Source: Gammaproteobacteria bacterium (GTDB taxonomy: Bacteria; Pseudomonadota; Gammaproteobacteria; Steroidobacterales; GCA-2729495). From it: a stretch of 57,192 bases of DNA. The stretch covers positions 1 to 57,192 of the forward strand of contig JAHDYM010000010.1 of NCBI GenBank assembly GCA_023383705.1. Reading direction: 5' to 3'. Shown one piece after another: positions 17,054 to 25,371 of this stretch; the stretch's first letter is position 1; each line of letters begins with the position of its first letter. Both the position numbers and the translations under genes were made by a program. The notes below the pieces were generated by a model that did not search any database, was not told the origin of the DNA, and saw nothing but the letters and a program-made list of their open reading frames with translations.

Positions 17054-17992
17054 ATGAGCCAGCAAGCACAGCACGTTTCGATCATTGAAGTCGGACCCCG
17101 CGACGGACTCCAGAGCGAGCCCGAGGTTCTGCCGACAGCCGTCAAGATCGAGTTCATCACCCGTGCCCTCGATGCCGGGATCCGGCGTCTCGAAGTCAGC
17201 AGTTTTGTACATCCCAAGCGCGTGCCGCAGATGGCCGATGCCGAGGACGTGATCCGTGGCCTGCCGGCACGCGAAGGCGTGACCTACATCGGGCTGGTGC
17301 TGAACCGCAAGGGCTTCGAGCGCGCGCAGGCCACCGGCATCCACGAGATCGGCATGGCGGTGGTGGCCAGCGATACCTACAACCAGCGCAACCAGGGCGT
17401 GCCGACTTCCGAGTCGGTGAAGGCCTGGATCGATATCGCCCGTGCTGCCAGGGCCGCAGGCATTCGCGCCAACGTCATGATCTCCTCGGCATTCGGTTGC
17501 CCTTACGAGGGCGAGGTTCCGGTTGCGAGGGTCCTGGAACTGGTCGACCAGGTCATGGAGGGCGAGCCCGTCGAACTGGGCCTTGCCGACAGCATCGGTG
17601 TTGCCGTGCCGCGCCAGGTTACCGAGTTGCTCGCCGCCGTGAAGGCGCGCGCACCGGGCGTGCCGATCCGCTGCCATTTCCACAATACCCGCAACACCGG
17701 CATGGCCAATGCGCAGGCAGCCGTCACGGCGGGTGTTGCATCGCTGGATGCCAGCATCGGCGGGATCGGCGGTTGTCCGTTCGCGCCGGCAGCGACCGGG
17801 AATATCCCCACCGATGACCTGCTCTACATGCTGCACCGTTCGGGTATCCAGACCGGTGTGTCGCTCGAGAAAATCATCGCGACCAGCCAATGGCTGCAGG
17901 AGCAGCTCGGTCGCAGCACGCCGGCAATGTTGCCGAAGGCCGGCATGTTTCCCCAGATCACTGAAAAATACCGGGTGGCTGGCACGGCCTGA
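17054..17992 (+). CDS. HMG-CoA lyase-like DRE-TIM metallolyase
   Basis: 312 aa TIM barrel. Arg16-Asp17 of the EVGPRDGLQ signature, Glu47 (RLEVSSF), His208 and His210 (CHFHNTRNTG), Cys241 (GGCPFAP) and Asn250 (TGN) correspond to the catalytic set of 3-hydroxy-3-methylglutaryl-CoA lyase. The classic H-x-H-D-T-Y-G metal segment is H-F-H-N-T-R-N-T-G here, so this is a variant subgroup and need not act on HMG-CoA itself. By position, it may cleave a 3-hydroxyacyl-CoA produced by the adjacent CoA-transferase. A possible attenuator-like hairpin pair follows before hyuA. Confidence 0.9.
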   Translation: MSQQAQHVSIIEVGPRDGLQSEPEVLPTAVKIEFITRALDAGIRRLEVSSFVHPKRVPQMADAEDVIRGLPAREGVTYIGLVLNRKGFERAQATGIHEIGMAVVASDTYNQRNQGVPTSESVKAWIDIARAARAAGIRANVMISSAFGCPYEGEVPVARVLELVDQVMEGEPVELGLADSIGVAVPRQVTELLAAVKARAPGVPIRCHFHNTRNTGMANAQAAVTAGVASLDASIGGIGGCPFAPAATGNIPTDDLLYMLHRSGIQTGVSLEKIIATSQWLQEQLGRSTPAMLPKAGMFPQITEKYRVAGTA

Positions 17993-18015
17993 CCGGCAAG
18001 AAGAAGCAACTGGAT

Positions 18016-18045
18016 ACCCGGGTACCGCGGGTTTTTCGCGGTACC
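18016..18045 (+). promoter_or_regulatory. Two mutually exclusive hairpins between the lyase gene and hyuA-like gene
   Basis: ACCCG (18016-18020) can pair with CGGGT (18028-18032) followed by TTTT, a small terminator. The same bases are part of a stronger 9-bp hairpin, GGTACCGCG (18021-18029) with CGCGGTACC (18037-18045), loop GGTTTTT. Only one can form at a time. Function is inferred. Confidence 0.5.
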
Positions 18046-18084
18046 AGAATGATCAACGAACACTGAACAATCTGAGAGGGCCGT

Positions 18085-20142
18085 ATGAGTTACCGTCTAG
18101 GCGTTGACGTTGGAGGCACGTTCACGGACCTGTTGCTCATCAATGAGCAGAACGGGGACATTTTCACCGCCAAGGTGCCGAGTACGCCTCATGACTCGTC
18201 GGTCGGTGTGCTGAATGGCATCGCCAAGGTCTGCAAGAACGCAGGCATCGATCCCAACCAGATCCATCACTTCATGCACGGCACCACGGTCGCCACCAAT
18301 ACCGTGCTGACCGGCTCGGGTGCGAAGGTTGGTCTGGTCACCAGCAAGGGCTATCGCCAGGTCCTGCAGATTGCGCGGTCTTTCGTGCCGGGCGGCCTGG
18401 GTGGCTGGGTGATCTACAACAAGAGCCTGCCGATGGCGCCGCTGGCGCTCACCATCGAAGCCGACGAGCGCATCGGCGCGCGCGGCGAAGTGGTGCGCAA
18501 GCTCGACGAGGCGAAGTTGCGCCGTGAACTCAAGGCGCTCGGCAAGAAGGGCATCGAGGCGCTGACGATTTCCCTGATCAACTCCTATGCCAACCCGGAG
18601 CACGAGAAGCAGGTGGGCAGGATTGCCCGGGAAGTCATGCCCGGCATCCCGGTCTCGCTGTCTTCCGACATCGTTCCGGAAATGCAGGAGTATGAGCGCA
18701 CCATCACGACGGTCGCCAACTCCTATGTGCGTCCGAAGGTCGAGACCTACGTCCGCAACCTGAAAAAGAACCTGCAGAAGACCATGAGCAAGGTGCAGTT
18801 GCACATCCTGCGCTCCGACGGTGGCCTGGCTTCGGCCAAGGCAGCCGAAGCGCTGCCGGTCAACCTGCTGATGAGCGGCCCCGCCGGCGGCGTATCAGGT
18901 GCGGTATGGGTGGCGCAGCAGGCCGGTTTCAAGAACATCCTCACCTTCGATATGGGCGGTACCTCGACCGACGTCTGTCTGGTCGAAAATGGCAAGGCCC
19001 AGTTGCGGCGTGAGACCACGGTCGGCGACGTGACCGTGCGTGCGTCCTCGGTCGACGTGCGTACCGTCGGTGCGGGTGGTGGTTCGATCGCCAAGGTGCC
19101 TGCGCTCACCAAGGCCCTGCGTGTTGGTCCGGAAAGCGCCGGCGCTCTGCCGGGTCCGGCTGCCTACAACCGCGGTGGCGCCCTGCCCACGGTGACCGAT
19201 GCCAACGTCGTGCTCGGTTATCTGCCCACCGGCGAGGTGCGCCTCGGTGGTGACATGCAGATCCGGCGGGACCTGGCCGAGGCCGCCGTACAGACCATCG
19301 CCGATGGTCTCGGCATCGGCCTCAAGGAGGCGGCCGCCGGCATCATCGACATCGTCAACGAGAACATGTATGGCGCGCTGCGTCTGGTGTCGGTGGAGAA
19401 GGGCTATGATCCGCGCGACTTCGCCCTGATGGCATTCGGTGGTGCAGGTCCGCTGCATGCCAACGCAGTCGGCAAGCTGACCAAATCCTGGCCGGTGATC
19501 ATTCCGCCTGGCCCCGGCGTGCTGTGTGCCTATGGTGATGCAACTACCCGCGTGCGCGACGACGCCTCGCGCACATTCATCCGGCGCTTCAGTGAAACCA
19601 GCAACAAGGAAGTCGCCAGAATCTTCAGCGACCTCGCCAGGCAGGCTTCGAAAGCGCTCGACAACGAGGGCATTCCCAAGTCGGAGCAGACCGCGAGCTA
19701 CCAGGTCGACATCCGCTACCACGGGCAGGGCCTGCTGCTGACGGTCGATTTCGAGATCGAGGAGTTCGAGGCCCGCGGTCTGGATGTGATCGGCGAGCGC
19801 TTCGACGACATGCACCGCCAGTTGTTCACCTTCGCCTTGCCGCACGACAAGGAACTGGTCAACCTGCGTGCCGTTGCGCAGGGCCAGGCGACCAACGTGC
19901 GCGCACCGAAGGCGGCCACTGGCAGTGAAAGTCCGGCGGCGGCGGTTGCGGCGAAGCTCAGTATTTTCGTCGAGGGCAAGGACCAGGACGCGACGCTTTA
20001 CGACCGCTCGAGGCTCCGGTCCGGCAACGTGGTCAGCGGCCCGGCGATCATTATCGAGATGGATTCGACGACCCTTATTCTCCCGGGGCACCAGGGCAGG
20101 GTGGATGACTGGGGAAACATCCTCATCACCCCCACCGCCTGA
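18085..20142 (+). CDS. HyuA-type subunit (hydantoinase A / 5-oxoprolinase / acetone carboxylase beta superfamily)
   Basis: 685 aa. N-terminal hydantoinase-A domain with the ATP-binding actin-like start RLGVDVGGTFTDLLL (about 4-18) and MHGTTVATNTVL; central domain with LLMSGPAGGVSGA, LTFDMGGTSTDVCLVE (about 289-304) and VGAGGGSIAKV; C-terminal domain from about 500. The family activates an amide or a carbonyl with ATP; known members are N-methylhydantoinase, 5-oxoprolinase, caprolactamase and the acetone and acetophenone carboxylases. A HyuB partner follows 43 nt later. No small zinc gamma subunit as in acetone carboxylase is nearby. Reaction not assignable from sequence. Confidence 0.92.
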   Translation: MSYRLGVDVGGTFTDLLLINEQNGDIFTAKVPSTPHDSSVGVLNGIAKVCKNAGIDPNQIHHFMHGTTVATNTVLTGSGAKVGLVTSKGYRQVLQIARSFVPGGLGGWVIYNKSLPMAPLALTIEADERIGARGEVVRKLDEAKLRRELKALGKKGIEALTISLINSYANPEHEKQVGRIAREVMPGIPVSLSSDIVPEMQEYERTITTVANSYVRPKVETYVRNLKKNLQKTMSKVQLHILRSDGGLASAKAAEALPVNLLMSGPAGGVSGAVWVAQQAGFKNILTFDMGGTSTDVCLVENGKAQLRRETTVGDVTVRASSVDVRTVGAGGGSIAKVPALTKALRVGPESAGALPGPAAYNRGGALPTVTDANVVLGYLPTGEVRLGGDMQIRRDLAEAAVQTIADGLGIGLKEAAAGIIDIVNENMYGALRLVSVEKGYDPRDFALMAFGGAGPLHANAVGKLTKSWPVIIPPGPGVLCAYGDATTRVRDDASRTFIRRFSETSNKEVARIFSDLARQASKALDNEGIPKSEQTASYQVDIRYHGQGLLLTVDFEIEEFEARGLDVIGERFDDMHRQLFTFALPHDKELVNLRAVAQGQATNVRAPKAATGSESPAAAVAAKLSIFVEGKDQDATLYDRSRLRSGNVVSGPAIIIEMDSTTLILPGHQGRVDDWGNILITPTA

Positions 20143-20185
20143 TCAGCACAGCCCCGGTCAGCCAAAGAGCGCAGGAGCAAACCAG

Positions 20186-22105
20186 ATGCCAGCCAGAATA
20201 GTTGAAACCAAGCCAAGGCCGTTCAATCGGGTGGAAGTCGATCCGATTTCACTCGACATCATCGAGAACAGCATGCTGAACGCACGCTGGGAAATGGATG
20301 CCGTGCTGTTCCGCACGGCCATGTCACCCGGCATCCGCGAGCAGCACGACGAGTTTCCGATGATCGCCAACGTCGACGGCAAGATGGTCGTCGGCCAGTT
20401 CGGCAGCTTCATCTATGGCTTCAAGGCCGCCTATGAAGGAACCATCGAAGAGGGCGACATGTTCCTCACGACGGATCCCTATACCTGCAATGGCGCGGTC
20501 AGCCACTCGAATGACTGGCTGCTGCTGCGGCCGATCTTCAAGGAAGGCCGGCTGCTGGCCTATGCGGCGATGTTCGGCCACATGACCGATATCGGCGGCA
20601 AGGTGCCGGGCAGCATGCCGACCGATGCGCAGTCGATCTTCGAGGAGGGCATCCGCGTGCCGCCGATGAAGATCTTCAAGAAGGACGTGCTCCAGGAGGA
20701 TATCCTCAACCTGATCCTGCACAACTGCCGCATGCCGCAGTGGAACCGCAGCGACTTCAACGCCATCGTGGCGGCGATCCGCACGGCCGAGAAGCGTGTC
20801 ATCGAGATCGCCAACCGCTTCAGCGATGACCTGTTCTATTCGGCACTTGAAGAACTGCTCGACCGCAACAGGCGCGCCATGAGCCGGCTCATCAAGGAGA
20901 CCGTGCCGACCAAGCCGCAGTACTTCGAGGACTACCTCTGCGATGACGGCATGGGCATGGGCCCCTACAAGATCAAGTGCGCCATGTGGCGTGAGGGCAG
21001 CAAGGTCATCTTCGACTTCGACGGTACCGACCCGCAGTCGACCGGTTCGGTGAACTTCCTCCTCAATGAGGAGATGTTCAAGATGTTCTGCGGCGTGTAT
21101 ATGATCATGGTCTTCGACCCGCAGATCATGTTCAACGACGGCTTCTATGACCTCATGGAAGTGCGGATTCCGGAAGGTACGCTGCTCAAGCCGCGTGCCC
21201 CGGCTGCGCTCTCCTGCCGCACGCATGCCCTGGGCCGTGTCTTCGACATCCTCGGTGGCCTGCTCGGGCAGGGCAGTCCCGACTTCCTCTGCGCAGCCGG
21301 TTTCTCCGACAGCCCGCACCTCATGTACTCGGGTTACCGGAAGAGTGGCGAGTGGTATCAGCTGTTCTCCATCGGTTTTGGTGGCATCCCGGGCAAGCCT
21401 TCCGGTGATGGTCCGGACGGGCACTCCCTGTGGCCAAACTTCACCAACGTCCCGAACGAGTTCCTCGAGAGCTACTTCCCGTTGCGCATCGAGGCCTACG
21501 AGACGATCACCGACAGTGGCGGCGCAGGCCTGCACCGCGGCGGCAATGCGCTGCGCGTGGCCTATCGCTTCCTGGAGGATGGACAGATTTCCATCCACGA
21601 TGACCGCTGGCTGACCTATCCCTGGGGTGTTACCGGTGGCGAGCCTGGTGCGCGCAGCCGCAAGACCCTGATCCGCAAGAACGGCAGGAAGGAACTGCTG
21701 CCGTCCAAGTGCGATCGCATCCCGGTTTTCGAAGGCGAACTGCTCTACTTCGATACCTGGGGCGGCGGTGGCTGGGGCGACCCCTTCAAGCGGCCAATCG
21801 AGCGTGTTGTGTTCGATGTCGAAGCCGGGCTGGTCTCGCGCGAAGGTGCGAAGCGCTATGGCGTGGTGATCAAGGCCGATGGCACCGCCGACGAGAAGGC
21901 TACGCTGGCGCTGCGGGCGAAGCTCGCGAAGAAGCGCGGCAAGCCGAAGCTCTTCAACTTCGGCGGTACCATTGCCGAGCTCAAGAAGACCTGCAAGAAG
22001 GAGACCGGTCTGGATGCACCGAAACAGCCGGTGTTCCAGGCACAGTTCGTGAACGGCAAGGCGCCGGCGAAGAAGTCGAAGAAGGTGGCCAGCAAGGTCG
22101 CCTGA
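20186..22105 (+). CDS. HyuB-type subunit (hydantoinase B / acetone carboxylase alpha superfamily)
   Basis: 639 aa from the ATG at 20186, which has AGGAG 8 nt before it (20173-20177); the longer open frame overlaps hyuA out of frame. Family segments: DPISLDIIENSM, MDAVLFRTAMSPGIREQHDEFPMI (about 32-55), FLTTDPYTCNGAVSHSNDW, HMTDIGGKVPGSM, FDFDGTDPQSTGSVNF, DSGGAGLHRGGNALRV, and PGGGGYGDP-like WGGGGWGDP near the C terminus. The protein ends in a lysine/alanine-rich tail (about the last 15 residues), which is not part of the known domain. Works with the preceding HyuA. A strong terminator follows. Confidence 0.93.
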   Translation: MPARIVETKPRPFNRVEVDPISLDIIENSMLNARWEMDAVLFRTAMSPGIREQHDEFPMIANVDGKMVVGQFGSFIYGFKAAYEGTIEEGDMFLTTDPYTCNGAVSHSNDWLLLRPIFKEGRLLAYAAMFGHMTDIGGKVPGSMPTDAQSIFEEGIRVPPMKIFKKDVLQEDILNLILHNCRMPQWNRSDFNAIVAAIRTAEKRVIEIANRFSDDLFYSALEELLDRNRRAMSRLIKETVPTKPQYFEDYLCDDGMGMGPYKIKCAMWREGSKVIFDFDGTDPQSTGSVNFLLNEEMFKMFCGVYMIMVFDPQIMFNDGFYDLMEVRIPEGTLLKPRAPAALSCRTHALGRVFDILGGLLGQGSPDFLCAAGFSDSPHLMYSGYRKSGEWYQLFSIGFGGIPGKPSGDGPDGHSLWPNFTNVPNEFLESYFPLRIEAYETITDSGGAGLHRGGNALRVAYRFLEDGQISIHDDRWLTYPWGVTGGEPGARSRKTLIRKNGRKELLPSKCDRIPVFEGELLYFDTWGGGGWGDPFKRPIERVVFDVEAGLVSREGAKRYGVVIKADGTADEKATLALRAKLAKKRGKPKLFNFGGTIAELKKTCKKETGLDAPKQPVFQAQFVNGKAPAKKSKKVASKVA

Positions 22106-22135
22106 GGCGCCCGCTTCCGGATTGCCAGGTCAGGC

Positions 22136-22177
22136 AAGGGCCGGTACACCGCGGTGGTGTACCGGCCCTTTGTTTTT
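22136..22177 (+). terminator. Rho-independent terminator after the hyuAB pair
   Basis: A perfect 15-bp stem, AAGGGCCGGTACACC with GGTGTACCGGCCCTT, loop GCGGT, then TGTTTTT. It lies between convergent hyuB and the IclR gene and may also serve the minus strand, where the run of A before the stem reads as a short U tract. Confidence 0.93.
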
Positions 22178-22187
22178 GCGGGTCTGC

Positions 22188-23015
22188 CTATTTGCCGCTG
22201 CCGCCCGTGCCAGGGGCATCGGCAGCGATGGCGAGTGCCTGTTGCTCGTTCTGCGTGAGGAAGTCGCTGCCGATGCGCTGGGCTACTGCCCTCATCTTCG
22301 GGATGAAGCGCTGGACTGCATCGGCTTCCGGTACGGCGGTACTTGAAAAGCGGATCGTCAGGGAGGCCAGCAGGCGCTCCCTGGCCAGGATCGGTACCGA
22401 GAAACTGAGCTCGTCCGAAATGCGGCGCGGACGCCGCCAGATCGAGTAGCCGCGTTTCCTGGTCTCGGCCAGCAGTTCAAGAGTCTTCTTCCGGCTGTTC
22501 TGCTGTTCCTCGCCACGCCTGGGGCGCAGGAGCAGGTCCATGAGCGCTTCCTGCTGCTCGGGCGGGCAGTGTGCCAGGTAGCAGATACCCGAAGCCGAGG
22601 TGAGGATTGCCACCCGGAAGCCGGGGCCGCGCTTTTCGACAGCCAGCGGGCTGCGGTGATCGGTGGTCTGGCGCACCAGCATCGTCGAACCCGACAGGGT
22701 CGCGATGGCGATTGGCCAGACCAGTTCGGTGCAGAGTTCGTACATGTAGGGTCGCGCGATCTGCGTCACCCAGGCCTCGTCGTCAAAGCCGTCTGACAGG
22801 CCGCGCACCATGATGGTCAGGCGGTAGCGCTCGTCGCTGGCTGCCCGGTAGGCATAGCCGGCATTGCAGAGGGTTTCGAGGATGCGGTACGTCGTGGTTC
22901 GTGGCAGCTCGATTGCGGAGGCGACCTCCGATACCGTGGCGCCGTTGCGCTGGTTGAGTACATGCAGCACTTCCAGGCCGCGCAGCAAGGCACGTATGGG
23001 ACGGGTTGAAGTCAT
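22188..23015 (-). CDS. IclR-family transcriptional regulator
   Basis: 275 aa. N-terminal winged helix-turn-helix (about 5-65: ALLRGLEVLHVLNQRNGATVSEVASAIELPRTTTYRILETL), then the IclR effector-binding domain (about 85-255) with the typical GYSI-x-R and SFSVPIL segments. Such regulators control catabolic genes for aromatic and organic acids and sense the substrate. It points away from the SDR gene across a 113-bp gap and converges on hyuAB, so the likely targets are the neighbouring catabolic genes; this is inference. The start is the first ATG of the frame and gives a normal N terminus. Confidence 0.93.
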   Translation of the reverse strand: MTSTRPIRALLRGLEVLHVLNQRNGATVSEVASAIELPRTTTYRILETLCNAGYAYRAASDERYRLTIMVRGLSDGFDDEAWVTQIARPYMYELCTELVWPIAIATLSGSTMLVRQTTDHRSPLAVEKRGPGFRVAILTSASGICYLAHCPPEQQEALMDLLLRPRRGEEQQNSRKKTLELLAETRKRGYSIWRRPRRISDELSFSVPILARERLLASLTIRFSSTAVPEADAVQRFIPKMRAVAQRIGSDFLTQNEQQALAIAADAPGTGGSGK

Positions 23016-23128
23016 CGCTTTCTGGTACCCATGGTCTGACCGGCAGGCGGACGATGGTAGTCAGTGCTGGTGCGCTTGCCAAGCCATGCCGGAGCATTTG
23101 TGCAGGATCAGGGATTAAACTTGCAGGC

Positions 23129-23842
23129 ATGTCAGGAACGGTTCTCATTACCGGCGCCAACCGGGGTCTCGGCCTGGAGCACAGCCGCCAGTTCGCGGAG
23201 CGGGGCTGGCGCGTGCTCGCCTGCGCCCGCAATCCGGACAGTGCTGCGGAGTTGCGCGCGCTGCAGCGGGCATTCCCGGCCCGGGTGCAGCTCCTGCAGC
23301 TGGATGTCACCAGCGAAGGCAGCGTCAAGGAACTGGTCAGGGAACTGCACGGCGCGCCCATCGACATACTGCTGAACAATGCCGGGACCTACGGTCCGCT
23401 GGGTGCGCCGGAAGGCATGGTCTACCAGAGCCTGGCCAGCATGGACTATGCGATCTGGCGCGAGATACTCGAGATCAACCTGCTGGCGCCGTTTCGTCTC
23501 ACGGTTGCCCTGGCCCCCAATGTGCGCGCGAGCCAGCGGCGCACCGTGGTGATGATGACCAGCGACCTCGGTTCGATCAGCAACAACACGCAGGGCGGCT
23601 CACACGCCTACCGCACCAGCAAGGCCGGCCTGAACATGCTGACGAAGGGCATCGCCAACGAGTGGCGCGATCTGATCGTGATCTCGATGGCGCCGGGCTG
23701 GTGCCAGACCGATCTGGGTGGCACGAGTGCGCCCATCGATCCTGTCGACAGCGTGCGCGAGCAGCAGCGCGTGTTCGACAGCCTGACTGCCGAGCACAGC
23801 GGACGTTGCCTCGACCGCTTTGGCCAGCCGGTCGCCTGGTAG
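23129..23842 (+). CDS. Short-chain dehydrogenase/reductase
   Basis: 237 aa from the ATG at 23129; upstream codons are open but extend into the regulator's promoter region. NAD(P)-binding TGANRGLG (8-15), NNAG (83-86), catalytic Ser near 145-149 and Tyr161-x3-Lys165 are all present. The C-family-like form resembles C-factor/sniffer-type SDRs. Cofactor preference and substrate are not clear. It converges on the aldehyde dehydrogenase gene with 18 bp between stops. Confidence 0.9.
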   Translation: MSGTVLITGANRGLGLEHSRQFAERGWRVLACARNPDSAAELRALQRAFPARVQLLQLDVTSEGSVKELVRELHGAPIDILLNNAGTYGPLGAPEGMVYQSLASMDYAIWREILEINLLAPFRLTVALAPNVRASQRRTVVMMTSDLGSISNNTQGGSHAYRTSKAGLNMLTKGIANEWRDLIVISMAPGWCQTDLGGTSAPIDPVDSVREQQRVFDSLTAEHSGRCLDRFGQPVAW

Positions 23843-23860
23843 CGAATTGCCGGGCTCTGC

Positions 23861-25369
23861 TCAGTAAATGACGGTCGTCGCCTTCGTCTTCAGGTAGGCG
23901 TCGAGTCCCTCACGGCCGAATTCGCGCCCCCAGCCCGACTGCCGGTTGCCGCCGAAGGGGATGGCCGGATCGACCGCCGCGTGGCAGTTGATGCTGACCT
24001 GGCCGGCATCGATCATCGCCGCCATCCGGTGCGCGACGGAAATGTCGCGGGTCCACACGCTGCCGGACAGTCCGTAGATGCTGCGGTTGGCCTCGTTGGC
24101 AACTGCCTGCAGGTCCGAGTCGCTGAACGCCTGCACGCACAGCACCGGTCCGAAAATTTCCTCCCGGGCGATGCTCATGTCCATCGTGGTCTTGCTGAAC
24201 AGGGTGGGTTTCATGAAGAAGCCGCGACCCGGCAGTACATCACCGCCACAGACCAGTTCGGCACCGGATTTCCGTCCGGCCTCGACATAGCCCATCACGC
24301 GCTCGCGCTGTTCGCCGGAGATCAGCGGACCGAGATCGCTGTCCGGGCTCAGGCCATGGCCGATCCGGAACTGGCTGGCCATCTGCGCAACCCGTTCGAC
24401 CACGGTGTCGAAGATATCGCCGTGCACGAACAGCCGCGTGCCGGCCATGCAGTTCTGGCCGTTCAGGAAGAAGGCGCCGCGGGTCACGCCCGGAATGACC
24501 TTGTCGAGGTCGGCATCCGGGAATACCACCATCGGCGACTTGCCACCGAGTTCGAGCGTCACCCGCTTCAGGTTGCCGATCGAGGCGGCGATGATCTTCT
24601 TGCCGACTTCCGTCGAGCCGGTAAAGGCGATCTTGTCGACGTCCGGGTGGGCCGCGAGTGCCGCGCCCGCCGTTTCACCGTAGCCGGTGACGATGTTGAT
24701 GACGCCGTCGGGAAAACCGACCCGCTTGACCAGATCGCCAAGGAACAGCGCGGCGAGCGGGGTGAGTTCGGCCGGTTTCAATACGACCGTGCAACCGGCG
24801 GCGAGTGCCGGACCGAGCTTCAGCGTGGCCATGATCAGCGGCGCATTCCACGGAATGATCGCGCCGACCACGCCGATGGGTTCACGTCGCGTATAGGTCA
24901 GCGATTCGCCATTGCGCACGCCCTGTGGCGATACCGGAATCGTCTCGCCGCTGATCTTGGTCGCCCAGCCGGCGTAGTAGCGCAGGAAGTCGCAGCCGAA
25001 GGAGGCGATCGAGTAGTGCGCCACCATGCGCGGCATGCCGTTGTCGAGCGTCTCGATTTCGCTGGCAAGACCGATGTTGGCCTCGAGTTCGTCGGCCAGT
25101 TTCAGGATCAGCCGGGTGCGATCGTAGGAGGTGAGCTTCGACCATTCGCCACGCAAGGCCTTGCGTGCTGCTGCCACTGCCCGGTCGATGTCTTCCTTGC
25201 CGCCGGCGGCCGCCGTTGCCAGTTTCTGCTCGGTTGCCGGATCGAAGATCTCGGTGACCTCGCCGCTGGCTGCGGGAACCCACTTGCCATCTATCAGCAG
25301 GCGGTGATCGCGGTCGAGAAAGCTCCGGGCTTCGCTGGAAGGTGCTATGTTTTGTGCGGCGGCGTTCAT
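23861..25369 (-). CDS. NAD(P)-dependent aldehyde dehydrogenase
   Basis: 502 aa from the ATG at 25367-25369 (GGAG 7 nt upstream; the TTG one codon earlier is less likely). Full-length ALDH: FTGSTEVGKKI cofactor loop, catalytic Glu in TLELGGKSP (about 268) and catalytic Cys in NGQNCMAGTR (about 302), with IPWNAPLIMATLKLGPALAAGC and the C-terminal PFGGNRQSGWGRE. Oxidises an aldehyde to the acid. The subgroup resembles betaine/phenylacetaldehyde-type enzymes; substrate unknown. Its start lies 2 bp from the first candidate start of the divergent MFS gene. Confidence 0.94.
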   Translation of the reverse strand: MNAAAQNIAPSSEARSFLDRDHRLLIDGKWVPAASGEVTEIFDPATEQKLATAAAGGKEDIDRAVAAARKALRGEWSKLTSYDRTRLILKLADELEANIGLASEIETLDNGMPRMVAHYSIASFGCDFLRYYAGWATKISGETIPVSPQGVRNGESLTYTRREPIGVVGAIIPWNAPLIMATLKLGPALAAGCTVVLKPAELTPLAALFLGDLVKRVGFPDGVINIVTGYGETAGAALAAHPDVDKIAFTGSTEVGKKIIAASIGNLKRVTLELGGKSPMVVFPDADLDKVIPGVTRGAFFLNGQNCMAGTRLFVHGDIFDTVVERVAQMASQFRIGHGLSPDSDLGPLISGEQRERVMGYVEAGRKSGAELVCGGDVLPGRGFFMKPTLFSKTTMDMSIAREEIFGPVLCVQAFSDSDLQAVANEANRSIYGLSGSVWTRDISVAHRMAAMIDAGQVSINCHAAVDPAIPFGGNRQSGWGREFGREGLDAYLKTKATTVIY

Positions 25370-25371
25370 CA

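Noticed and set aside
15773..17890. A 705-codon frame that would fuse a long N-terminal extension to the CoA-transferase
   Set aside because: The extra 300 codons are antisense to the lyase gene, while the CoA-transferase has a good ATG at 16985-16987.
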